In this document: piece by piece, positions 12,858-24,106 of the stretch
Numbering within the stretch: the first letter of the stretch is position 1
Layout: the number at the start of each line of letters is the position of its first letter
NCBI GenBank assembly: GCA_001970855.1
Contig: LSSN01000782.1
Span: 1 to 48,698 of the forward strand
Length of the DNA: 48,698 bases
Reading direction: 5' to 3'
Origin: Smittium culicis
Lineage: Eukaryota; Kickxellomycota; Harpellomycetes; Harpellales; Legeriomycetaceae
The notes under the pieces: model-generated
The model's database searches: none
What the model saw: the letters and a program-made list of their open reading frames with translations, nothing else
What the model was told of the DNA's origin: nothing
Program-made: the position numbers and the translations under genes

Positions 12858-15182
12858 ATCCCAGTCACCCAATCAGCCAGGTCAGACGAGGTAAGTACCC
12901 GTAAGATAATATATATTTCATCACTTTAATAATTATAATTTCGGGCCCGAAATTAATTATTTAGCCACTTACATCCACACTTGTACTAATCTAAACTCCA
13001 GCTTTATCAGATCATGCACGCCGATCAACCCGTAAGTATAATTCCAATTTTTAAGTATCTTTTCTAATTCTAACTATGAAATTATTGTTTTATAATCTTA
13101 GATCCCAGCATAGGCCCCAGCTACCTGATCAGCTAGAACAGATAAGGTAAGTGCCGTTATTTATCTCACATTTTTCATCTATAGCTAATTAAATTTCGGG
13201 CCCGAAATTATATTTTTTGCCACTTATATTCACAATTTCATTAGCATAAATACCGAAAACTCCAAGATTGCCACTCTGATAATCTTGTAAGTATCATTCC
13301 AATCTATGTGTATTTTTGCCGTTAACTAACTATGTATTAACTTTAATTTAATCTTAGATCCCAGCAAAGACCTCTAACACTTGAACTTCAGACCAATCAA
13401 GGCAAGTTCCGTTTACTTTACCTATATATCCACTCTTTTTAAATTTTAATTTCGGGCCCGAAGTTTTACAATTTGATCTTATATTCACAGCTTTATTAGC
13501 TAAAACGCCTAAAACTCTTGAACACCTCGCCGATAATCTTGTAAGTATCACTCCAAATTATATGTATTTTTGCCGTTAACTAATTATGTATTAACTTTGT
13601 TTTAATCTTAGATTCCAGAAAAGACCTCTACCACTTGAACACTCAGGCCACTCAAAGTAAGTTCCGTTTATTTTATCTATATATCTACTCTTTTTCAATT
13701 TTAATTTCGGGCCCGAAATTATATATTTTCCACTTATATTCACAATTTCATTAGTCTAAACGCTGAAAACTCTTAGACACCTCGCCGATAATCTTGTAAG
13801 TATCATTCCAATTTTAAAGAATTTTTTCTAGTTTCTAACTATTAAATTACTGTTATAATATATTAGATGCCAACATAGATCCGACCTGCCCGAAATGAAT
13901 GATCAGACCAGGTATGTAATGGTTAATTTACATGTATATCTACTCTTTATCAAATATAATTTCGGGCCCGAAATTATATATTTTACCACTTATTTTCACA
14001 ATTAAATAAGCACATACGCCGAAAAATCCTGAAATCAGCGCCGATAATCTCGTAAGTATCATTCCAAGCAAATGAATTTTTACCATTATCTAACTATGTA
14101 TAAATTTCAATTTAATCCTGGATCCCAGCATAGACCCCTTCTGCCCGAGCAGTCAAGGTAAGTGCCGTTATTTATCTCATACTTCTCTTCTATATCTAAT
14201 TTAATTTTGAACCGGAAATTATATACTTTGATCTAATATACAATATTATTCTAGTCTAAACGCATAAAACTCCAGGACATCTTCGCTGATAATCTCGTAA
14301 GTATCATTCCAAACTAATAGTATTTTTCCATTTTTTAACTAGGTATAAATTTTAATTGTATCTTAGATCCCAGAATAGACCACTGCAACCCGAGCATTCA
14401 GGTCAGTCAAGGTAAGCGATAATACTTATTTCACAATTCTTCTCTATAACTAATTTAATTTCGGGCCCGAAGTTTTATATCTTGAGACTAATACAAAAAA
14501 TATTAATAGCCAAAAAGTCGAAAGCTAATAATCAGCAATTCCGCATAAGTCGTAAGTATCATTCCAATATTCCATTATTTATACCATTAACTAACTATGA
14601 ATCCATTTTTGTTTTTTTAGATCCCAGCATAGACCCCTGCTATTCGAGTTTTCAGGAAAGCCAAGGTAAGTGCCGTTTACTTAATTTAAATATCTACTCA
14701 ATGTCAATTTTAATTTCGGGCCCGAAATTATATTTTTTTCGATTTATATTCACAATTCTACTAGCCGGAACGCATTAAACTCATAATCAGCAACGCCGCT
14801 TAAGTCGTAAGTATCATTCCAATTTATAAGTATCTTTTCTAGTTCTAACTATGAAATTTTTTTTTATAATCTTAGATCCCAACATAGGCCCCAGCTACAT
14901 GACCAGCCAGACCAGACAAGGTAAGTTCCATTTTTTTATCTATGTATTTAATCTTTATCAATTTTAATTTCGGGCCCGAAATTATATAGTAATTTTTTTA
15001 TACACATAATTATAATTGCATATACGCTGAGAACTGCAGAGCAACCACGCCGAATACCTGGTAAATTTGTTCTAATTTATAATTCTTTTTAAAATTAGCA
15101 TATTATGACTTTTTTATTATTTCATTTTAGGTTTTGGCCCGCCGAAATGCCAAGCAATACACTTTGTGTATTGTTCTCCTAA
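12858..15182 (+). CDS. putative micro-exon gene encoding a tandem 15-residue peptide repeat (5' end not found)
   Basis: I recognise no family. The A exons are 12858-12890 (33 nt), 13102-13146, 13358-13401 (44 nt), 13612-13656, 13867-13911, 14122-14157 (36 nt), 14367-14411, 14621-14665 and 14876-14920; those without a length are 45 nt. Read with the first base closing the previous codon, all nine are open. They give repeats such as SQHRPQLPDQLEQIR, SQHRPLLPEQSR, SQNRPLQPEHSGQSR and SQHRPLLFEFSGKPR. Residue 2 is always Q, most carry RP at 4-5, E or D sits near position 9, and most units end in R (K in one) on a split codon AG|A. Differences include synonymous ones (CAG/CAA, AGA/AGG, CTA/CTG/CTT), and all lengths but the 44-nt one are multiples of three. 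Every junction is phase 2. Exon 9 runs in frame into a terminal exon at 15131 that adds about 16 residues (FWPAEMPSNTLCVLFS) and stops at 15180-15182. The 44-nt third exon, with a GC donor, would break the frame, and the acceptor before exon 6 is GG rather than AG. The copy may therefore be partly decayed, or spliced variably. No first exon, start codon or signal peptide was found. Confidence 0.5.
12936..14984 (+). repeat. intronic palindrome AATTTCGGGCCCGAAATT, nine positions
   Basis: Copies lie at 12937-12954, 13192-13209, 13448-13465, 13703-13720, 13958-13975, 14203-14220 (diverged), 14457-14474, 14712-14729 and 14966-14983. Six are perfect over 18 bp, four of these extend to 20 bp and the fifth unit to 26 bp (13954-13979). 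Each begins 45-46 nt after the end of block A and ends 34-35 nt before the next acceptor where that acceptor is intact. Units 3 and 7 have GAAGTT in the right arm, which as RNA still pairs through G-U. Unit 6 has a changed centre but its arms still pair. As RNA each can fold as a 6-bp stem with the self-complementary loop GGGCCC. As DNA it contains TTCGG-GC-CCGAA, the form of a site for a dimeric factor. Confidence 0.9.
12991..15060 (+). other. B blocks: splice-bordered cassettes with in-frame stops
   Basis: B blocks lie at 12991-13031, 13245-13286, 13500-13540, 13755-13795, 14011-14051, 14255-14296, 14510-14551, 14765-14806 and about 15021-15060. Most follow TTAG, CTAG or ATAG (one follows ATAAG) and all but the last are followed by GTAAGTAT. 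In the phase set by the A exons only the second B is open; the others hold TAA, TAG or TGA. They could be poison cassettes, exons of a non-coding RNA, or intermediates of stepwise intron removal. The first B has AAT in place of the acceptor AG and the last lacks an acceptor, so the array edges are degraded. Confidence 0.5.
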
Positions 15183-15240
15183 GAGTGAAATACCTTGCCG
15201 TGGTTTAGGAGCTTAAGTACATTGCTTATATAAGTCTTGT
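15131..15240 (+). other. terminal exon of the micro-exon array with strong hairpins
   Basis: The acceptor TTTTAG ends at 15130. The exon encodes about 16 residues to TAA at 15180. It contains an 8-bp hairpin with a 3-nt loop at 15155-15173 (CAATACAC/GTGTATTG), a 7-bp stem CTCCTAA at 15176-15182 with TTAGGAG at 15205-15211, and a competing outer pairing AAGCAAT at 15152-15158 with ATTGCTT at 15221-15227. The stop codon lies inside the second stem. This could be a structured 3' UTR or a non-coding RNA; I do not recognise a known RNA family. Confidence 0.45.
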
Positions 15241-15448
15241 ATACTAAAATTTCACACTGTTTTTTAATTTATTTGTCTCTGTTTAGTTATGTTGCGATTA
15301 TTTTTTCTGGATTCTGCGATTCCTGTTGATTAATATCTTAAATTTGTCGATTCCATGCCTGACTGCGCAGATAATGATAATTTTTCTGGACAAGTTCACC
15401 ATTCTGATGTAATTTGATTCTTAGTATATTTTCAGTTAATTGTGCGAT

Positions 15449-15473
15449 AATAAATGGACTTTCCCCATTTATT
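15449..15473 (+). terminator. hairpin with AATAAA downstream of the array
   Basis: A 9-bp perfect stem, AATAAATGG (15449-15457) with CCATTTATT (15465-15473), encloses a 7-nt loop and contains AATAAA. It lies about 270 bp after the stop of the micro-exon gene. It could mark the transcript 3' end; this is inferred from position only. Confidence 0.3.
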
Positions 15474-15479
15474 GATGCT

Positions 15480-18400
15480 ATAAGCTTATTTTACTTTACA
15501 TAATAATGGTATTTTCTTAGTATGAACCTATTTATTTCAACAATATTAATTTGAATTGATGATCTCAGCTGATTATAAAATCGATTATCAAGTATTTTTT
15601 TATCAATTTCGGACAACATCTTCAGTTTTCGTATTCTATTTCAATTTTTTTTAGTCACACGACCTGTAGGCGAAAAATTAAGTTTATTTAAATTAGGATA
15701 TTGCTTTTTATGAGATTTTCTACTTTCATGTAATTGGTATTGTAATATTTAAAATTTATTATCTCTAAAGTTTATTGCATAATAAATATTCTTGTTCTAA
15801 AAACAATATTCAAGTTTTGTATTTTTATCGTAAGTTTTATCCTTCTATCTTTCATTCATTCTTTATTTTAGTTATTATTTAATTTTATCAAAGCTATTAA
15901 TTTGTATTTAGCTATTTATTAAAGTTATCACCTTGCTTCAACATCAAATATATATTAAATTTGCGCGCTATAATACAGGCTAGATAAAAATTAGTTTATA
16001 CATATAACATTTTATATTTAGAATTTTTGATTTTTGATATTTTTTCTCTATTATATTGGATCTTATTTATGTTTCGCTTTACCAAATAAATTCATTGATA
16101 TATTATAATTTTTAAAGTAAATATAATTTATCTATTGATCATATAATATAATGTCAAACTTTCGAGTAATATAAAACTTAAGTATTACTTCAATTCAGGT
16201 GCAGAATTTTTTCTTTTAATAAATTTCAATGATTTATTTTCAGTTAAAATTTTAATTATTTGACATTTTTTGTTATTTAACTGTCTCAATATTTTTAATA
16301 GTTAGGTGTTTAACTATCATTTTTTTCTATACTAATTTTTATTTTTGGGAACGAACATTATTTAACTTCAATCTATAAAATCTTATTTTTTGTCGATTTT
16401 TAGCAAAATAATGAGGAATCTTCAACCTTTTTTCGATTTCACAATTTTTTGTTGGTGCTAAATATTATATTATCTATTTTTATTCAAACCATATAGTTGC
16501 AAAAATTCAAATGCTTTTTGTCTTAGCTTTTCTACTATGCTGCAAAAACTTCTCAACGCGAATATTATATAAGTTTAAATGCTTTTGCCATAATAATATG
16601 TAATATCTTTACCTACAAATATGCTTTTATTAGAATATTATTTTATGAATATATTGATCCTCAATAATCATTCTATTTATTTTGATTTTACCATTGGCGT
16701 GTTATCTATATTGTAATTTTTAAAACAAAACAATGTCTATAATTTCAATATATTTAATCTTTGTATAACTGATAATTTGTTTTTATATGAAATTCCACAA
16801 AAAACCAGATTAACTAATATTCTTTTTTATTAAATTGATTATTTTATGATATAGTGATACGTCGATATAATTTTAGAATTACCATTTAAATTCCAATCAA
16901 ATATTTACAGACTAACTGCTTAAGCACGGTTTAGCATCCATTTTTTATTTATTATATTATAAAATTTTTATCAAATAAAACTCAATAGCTTTTATATATA
17001 ACTTTAGGACATATTTTCTTTCTGAATAATACAACCGAAATTATAGAATATGTATTATTTTATTTACTCGCATAAAATTATAATTACATACATTAAACTA
17101 GTTACTCCAATGATAATATTTCAATTTTATTACTAAAAATTACTAAAAATTATTCTTTGATTAATACAGCCCTCATCTTGGATAAAAAAATGTTGAGCTT
17201 TAAAATTTTTTCTGAAGCTAATAATTAGTGTACGTGTATGTATTATTGGCATAAATGTATTCTTTTCCCATTAAGACCTTGGAATAAATTAGGTATTTTG
17301 GTTTTTCTTTAAATAGTACAGGTTTATAATCTAATTATCACCATATTAATAAATTTCTTCATCGGTAATTATACTATAGTCCGATATTTACTCATGGTAT
17401 CACTTAATTTCTTCGAGATTTTCGCTTTAATCCTACTAAATTAAGTGATGCTATAAATAATTTTTTTTCATACCAACTCAATATAACCAGGATTATTATT
17501 AAAATTAATACTATCTTTATTACCACTTCGCACCACCTTAAATTTGTTTGGTCAAATTTTTGGGTTAAATCATATTAAAGAAATTTAAGTAATAAATATA
17601 ATACCAAAGCAGTTCGTCAAAAATGATCTAATAAATTATAAAAATAAAGTAATATAAATATTAAGACAAGTACCATTAATCAAAATTTAGAACGATATTA
17701 AGTTCCAGTTACGATTTTATTAAAAATTATAGATACAAGCTTGTATTAAAAGACATTGGTTTTTATATTTGGTGCTTTATTTGTAAATTAAAAGTTTATT
17801 TATCAAGTAAATTAGGAAAATATAGACTTTTCATTGACACAAATTATACAGGGCTATGTTTATTTATAATATTATTAATGAAAATAAAGTTATTTAGTTT
17901 ATGCTGATTATAAATGTCACAAAACTGATATAATAGCACTGAAGAAGAAAAATATTTTAGAAATGATTATATTTTTATAATCTAAATATAAATTAAAGAA
18001 AAGGAATTGAAAAATTAATTAAATGAAAATTTTTTTAAACAGAAATAACAATTATTAAACCATTTATATCAAAAATAATATGATATATAATTACAAAGAA
18101 AAATACAATAATTTGATTACTATTTTCCAATTCAATATTTTGATGAATTTCGATTTTTATTTATTTATATAAGGATTTTAGGAACATTATTATCCACATT
18201 TTTACAAAAAAACCAATATTTGTATAAAACTTAGAAACAAACTAATTTAGATTGTCGGAACTTGCGGATTTGTTAGAGCAAAATAGACCAAAAATAATCA
18301 ACAATATATAACTGTACTTATAGCTAAATTCAAAGATTCGCTTTGTATTTGATTTTCTTATAATTAAAAAAAATTATGACTATATGTATAATCTTGCCAC

Positions 18401-21400
18401 TAAGTATAATGATTAACTAAATGAATACAGGCTTTAAAATGATATAATGGTTTATTAAAAAAATTATAATTTTTGGATTCTTTTGATATTATTTTTTTTA
18501 AAAGGGTTAATTTTAAGACTTATATTAATTATGAATAAAGATAATTTATATGTATAATATATAAAAAAAAAACATTTAATTATACAAATAGTGCAATAAA
18601 AGCTCATTTATACTGTTACTTTTTTTTTTCGGCGTAGAGAACTACTAATCAAAAAATAATTTTTATTTATTTAAAATTGGTTCTTTTAACTTTAACTATC
18701 AACGATCGGCGAGGATCAATTTACAAACGTAATCAGCGAACTTATTAAAAAACCGAATCACTTAATATCTCAAATTTTAATAAAATTGACTCAAAATGAG
18801 AATAAAAAATTTAGAAACTAAATAAAAAATAATAGAAGCATACGAGGAGCCTCACACAATCTCTCATGCACCATATACAGGCTTGGATTTTATTTGAATT
18901 TTTTTGTAGAAATCACCTCACCAGTATAAGATTTATTTATTCTAATTTGAATGGTTAGTACTGCAAAGATACTATTAGATGTACCTAGAAAGTATCATTA
19001 TGAGTTTCTTACCATCTTTTCTAATTGATAAATATTCAAAATGGTGAATAAGGCTAATTACATATAATTGAAATCCAAAAATTCTCTTTGAGTTTAGGAG
19101 ACCAGTGATTATTATAAATATCAAATTTACAGGTAAAATTCTGGGTCCAGTATAGTTAAAAATTCTAATTTTGAATACTAGACATCTATATAAATACTCT
19201 TATCTGGTACATCTTTAAACAAATATACAATAATAAAGGCGTGTTTTATAAACGATTGATCTCCCTGAATGAACTTCGAGAAACAAAAATTTAAGCTAAG
19301 ATTGATTATTCGATGCACAAAAAAATTTACAACTTTAATGAAGAGAATATAAATACAAGGGATTCAAATTAAATAGCTATAAATTACTCTTTAATCAGGT
19401 ACAGAAGTTGAAAAATAGCAATGATATTTCATCTACACAAAAGTTTCAAACTTTTAATTACAAAAGTAATATAGTTAAATTAAAATACTTCCAGATAAAA
19501 AATAAAATAGAGTCAAATTATCTTGACCTGAGAAAGGGGAAAAGTTCCCAAAATTTATATTTAGATCTATCTAGTATGGGGGCAAACAACTATCAATTAT
19601 CTGTTAACATAAAAAATGTTCGACACCGATTGAGTCAATAATATACTAGTTAATCAATTGAAACGCCTGTACATGTACTAAAGACCAAAATATTTTGCTT
19701 TAAACTGTTAATTAAAATTTTCCTTATTATTGTCACCTCTCCGCGGATTTCTCTGTAAAAAAAGATTAATAGATAAACATGGGAATTCATCTTTAAAAAT
19801 GAAAGTAATATAATAAAGCTTTTTAATTACTTATAGATATTTTCAGAGGTTATGAACAAAAAGAAATTATAAAATAACGCTCAGATACACTCAAGTAATA
19901 CAGTCAACTTTTATTAATCTAATGAAAACTAGTATCCATGAATGAGTATTAGATTTTTGTGAAATAATTTATTTGCGATGGGGCGTAATATCATTATAAA
20001 TACTCTAAATTCAGTACAAAATATTATCTCATAAAGGATAATATCACAATCTATAGACTAAAAAGTGTGTTTTTTAATATTGAAATTAAAATCTCTGAAA
20101 TTCACAGATTATCTCAAAAAACTGGAAACATTTTTATTAAAAGTAGTACCTTTAGTGCTTTCAAAGAAACTTTAAATTATTTTAAAATTTTACAAGCTCA
20201 GCTATTATATGGATAGATATTAGCAAATCGAATACAATTTAAATATCCACTTGTAAATATTTGGTGTATCATAGAGGTAATTTACATAGTTCAACGACTA
20301 TAAAATGAAAAAAATTATTAAAATGTATTCTAATCTGTCACAAAAAACCATAAACTACACCAAAAATATATTTAAATTGCCTAGGTATCACAAAAGACTC
20401 AAAAAAATTTCACTGAAAGTTCATCAAAAATTTTTTTGTTTCGTTAGAGAGGGGTCTAAACTTGTAAATGTTACAAGTAATTATTTGAAGAAATTGGTCA
20501 GCTTTATTTGGAAACTATAAATCAACTAGGATGCTTTACATCAATATAGTCTGATTCTCATTATGCTTTTGGAGTTAAAATAATAAATCTCTAGCTATAT
20601 CTAAAGCTATTAATTCGAAATTAAAGATATCAGAGTTACTATAATGGATTTTTACTATCTATGAACATTTAACTAGCTGTAACTGTATCGCACTTATTTC
20701 ACAATTCACAGAAATTTAGTTATTTTAGGAATTAAGCGTTAATTCCTACAAAATATTTATTAGTTCTTTTATTCTCTCAGGTTTTTGTAAAATGCGGATT
20801 TTCAATTGCATGTAAATACTGAGGAGACAATTATTGTATATTTTAATCTTATATTACGATTTGTAATTGGGATGCGGTCATATCGTTCTCAGGAATTTTT
20901 AAATTCCTACCTTAAGTGAAAAAAAATTGACAAGCCAACATCGCCAAAGCTGTTGATAACAATTATATTTAGTATAATTTATGAGTCATATGAATTATCA
21001 CAGCGCTAGATAGCTCAGAAAGAATCGGAAATATTTTTAAAAAAATACCAGATATTTGAAAAAGCATACTGTAAAAATATGTAGAAAAATTATACATGGC
21101 TGGAGCATACACTTATCGAAATTCTATATTTGGTAACCCACGTTAGGGAAGTAGGAATGAAATATCAGGTGAAGTGCAGGATTAGATAGAATAAAATATA
21201 CTTGCTCGCAAAAATATAATTATCCCACAAATAATTAGCGATGTTCATAGAGAAAATATTATCGAGAAAATTGTAGTGCCATTGAATTATTCCGCGATAA
21301 CACTCCTAAAATTACAAGCGATAGCAGTATAATACCATTTGTATCTAGAATCAATTGATATAATTAAATTTTCATGAATTATAAAATCCCCGCTATCATA

Positions 21401-22350
21401 AAAAAAAATTTCAATGAGCTTAACTGTATGGATGAACAGCGGCTAGCTTCAAGTAAAATGGGCTAAGTGGATATAAAATTTACATTATATTTTCAAATAT
21501 TATTGGAAGCTAGTAATATCCAGAATAATATAATGTAACAAATATTCTTAGATCGGAAAAGCTCATAGCATATAATAAGATTAATACGTGATATATTATA
21601 TCTATTATTTCTGGTTATTTCTTTACCCCTTTCATAGACCAAATATTCTCCAAAAAGGTTTGTTAAAGCGTTTTGTTAATTTTTGAATTAACCAGTATAA
21701 ATTTTTTAACATTCACATTCAGAATTATAGCTAATAGTTTTTAGAATAAAATGTATTATTTCACGAATAATAATTAAACACAAGTTAATTATGTTTTTGA
21801 AGACTATTTAATAATATTATACTAATGACGGGATCATACTAATTATCATCTATACTAATAAATTATCGAAAATTATGAGTAAAATAAAAGCAAATAGAAA
21901 TAGAAATATAAGGTATATTTTTCTTTTCTTTTAATTGCTATTATATGAATTATTGATATCATTATCATCTTTTTATAATGGCAAAAATATATGAGAATTG
22001 GGTGAGTCGGGACTTTTTATGAATCCATAATTAGTATAATGTTAGTCAACAGTCTTAAAAGAATAAATCAATTTTAGATTATACCTCATTGGATGAATTT
22101 ATAATAATTGGCTCTAGAGAAATTATCGCATGTACAATGTTTATTTTAATTGTGCATGAGAGACGAAAATAACTATCAAGTAAATCATAATTTGAATAGA
22201 ATGCTAGTTTCACGGTTGAACATGCAAATACCCCTATATCAGCTGTTACATTCGAAATAAAGGCTTTTTCATTAAGGAAGAGTCTTTGAGGGACTTGAAA
22301 ATAGATTCGAAACACTATGTATATTTTTTGTTATGCTGTTTACATATAAA
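15480..22350. other. AT-rich non-coding desert
   Basis: I see no supportable gene. Open frames at 19408-19641 (77 codons) and 20305-20520 (71 codons) are rich in K, N and I, show no motif, and are of a length expected by chance. A 78-codon minus-strand frame at 22079-22315 borders the GC-richer island and could be its far end. Confidence 0.5.
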
Positions 22351-22357
22351 GCCGTAT

Positions 22358-24100
22358 CTAATCCTTTATGCTTCTGGATATCAAGTTCACCTGTATATCA
22401 TTGTCGTTTGCGTGAGGTGAAGGGAATATGGTTGTCTCTACTTTATCCTTGTTAGATTTATGAGCCTTTATCGGAAATAGAAGTTTATCAAGGTAGCCGC
22501 TAATTTCTCAAGGTCTGGTATTTTCTCATCCCTTTGGGTTCTTTTTTGGAGGCAATATTACCAAAATCAATAATCTATTACTATTTGTTTTGTCGTCGTC
22601 TATACGGCGTATATCAGTTTCGTGAAAAATTTCACAAACCTCCAATAGTCAATAGGTTTTACTATTGAGCAGCTTTATATCCAATCTCGCATTTTCTTTG
22701 ATTTCATAATAATAATTTATAACCACGTTTATATAGATTTACGATCTTTCAAAGTTTGCAACGCTTTCTTACTAAGTTCGGACAACAGCTTTCTCATACA
22801 GCCACTCTCGCTTATTGACTAAGGGGGAGACTATAGCTGAAATATAGCTGATTTGTAAACCTCTATTGCACTTATGCTCAGCTTTAGCTTTGAATTCAAT
22901 CCAGCCAGTTAGTTCACCAGACTTGTAGCATATATATCAGTACTTTTAGATTGCTGGCTGTGCTACTACTTAACTTTTTCTGAGTTTGGTAATGTTTTGA
23001 CCTTCTTCTCACTGATCTTTGACTTTTTTTAATGAGAGTGATTGAAGTGTATGGGACACATTTTTTAATAAGGGCGCTCTGCTGATCCCGCATATCGTCA
23101 ATTTCCTGTCATTTTTCTTGAGGGGCGGATAATTCCCGCTTTTTTGATCGGCGAATACCTGATTTATTACAGCACTATAAGCTTTGTTATTGAAAGCAAT
23201 CTCATATCAGGAAAAAAAACTGCCGATTTTTATATTGGAGTTATCAAAGCGATTTTCAGCCGTTCCCGTTGTGTCATATGATCATCTTTTGCAATTAAAT
23301 TCCATAATGGGCAGCAGTAAAAATTCAACTTTATTTACCAATCATATCTTTGAGAGTTTTAGCCTACATATTGGCGTTCCGTTTACTGTCTAGCAATTAG
23401 ATCCCTATTTTTTGTTTGCCGAAGAAAAGGGGAATACATCGTGCTTTCCGTACCAAAAAAATCAGTTTGGGGAGTAATTTCTTTTAGATTGTAAATTCCG
23501 TATGTCCGGAGCCTAATATGAGTTCTATAAAGATTCAAGGTTGAGTCAGCGTACGAACGTAACTTGTGTTCAGGTGTTTTTTTCGATTCAATTCGTCTAT
23601 ATGCACTCTGATACTGTAAAATTTCTGTTTAAATCGCTCCACCGAATATCTGAATATATATCAGCGTAGTTTTTTTGCCGAAATAAATCAATATTTCCTA
23701 TTTTGTATGCCTGAGTGTCGAGTTTATGATTTAGCCTTTCCAAAATACATCGTGATTTTATCAGAATGTGCACAAACATCCTTTGTTGCTATTATTTAAT
23801 TTAGCTATAATACTTTTTATGTTTGTTAAAATTCAAATTTCTAAAAATTAAAAAACTATATATAAATAAAACCGATTATTTTAGTATAAAATATTGTGGG
23901 AGATCTGCTTAAGTTCCAAAGACTCGGCAATTTTTTCTTTCATATTATTCTCAAACTCATTTATATATCGGGATTGAAATACTATTTTAAGGAGTATCCG
24001 TAATTTCTATAATAAATAATTAAAACGTGTATAAATAAATAAAATTTCTTACAACTAATTTTATCCTTGAATAAGAGAATTGTGTAAAAAATCGGTAAAA
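22358..24100 (-). pseudogene. decayed protein-coding island, downstream part
   Basis: G+C is visibly higher than in the flanks. Minus-strand stretches of 40-70 open codons occur in different frames. Examples are about 23600-23402 (with residues RIESKKTPEHKLRSYAD and later PQTDFFGTES), about 23220-23040 (two overlapping open frames, one with QEIDDMRDQQSALIKK), and 22495-22358, which ends at a TAG. I do not recognise the family. The plus strand also has open stretches, so strand is not certain. Position suggests it continues the fossil at 24107-25310, probably one decayed transposon polyprotein. Confidence 0.3.
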
Positions 24101-24106
24101 ATAAAC

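Larger units (their letters stand above)
12672..15130 (+). repeat. tandem array of ~255-bp two-exon units
   Basis: Nine complete units and degraded edges are visible. Each unit is: block A (usually 45 nt, starting ATCCCAGCATAG or close), a donor (mostly GTAAGT), an intron of 97-99 nt with a central palindrome, an acceptor ending in AG, block B (41-42 nt, often containing CGCCGATAATCT), a donor GTAAGTATCATTCC, and an intron of 69-71 nt with a branch-point-like CTAACTATG and an acceptor CTTAG. Block A starts lie at 12858, 13102, 13358, 13612, 13867, 14122, 14367, 14621 and 14876, so the period is 254-256 bp except two short steps of 244-245 bp. Upstream, a half palindrome near 12671 and a B-like block ending at 12766 show that the array once extended further left. 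Intron lengths are almost constant although block A sequence varies considerably. Confidence 0.9.

Noticed and set aside
13354..13551. 65-codon minus-strand open frame
   Set aside because: It is antisense to the array, crosses exon and intron units, and does not recur in other units.
14482..14778. 98-codon open frame through the array
   Set aside because: It reads straight across A8, its flanking introns and parts of B7 and B8, and ignores the repeated splice borders.
12858..15060. CRISPR-like array
   Set aside because: Both alternating segments are repeated and diverged, with eukaryotic splice signals; there are no uniform repeats with unique spacers.
12858..15182. A joined A-B-A-B reading frame
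   Set aside because: With B included, all but one B introduce stops and the 41-nt copies shift the frame.
15131..15240. Known ribozyme or snRNA
   Set aside because: The conserved cores of hammerhead, HDV-type, group II domain V, U6 or SRP RNA could not be found in the hairpins.
23184..23600. Plus-strand reading that faintly resembles an integrase core (SKRF, NHIF, SLH-GVP, RTN)
   Set aside because: Spacing is wrong by about ten residues at two places, catalytic residues are not in place, and the minus strand reads at least as well.
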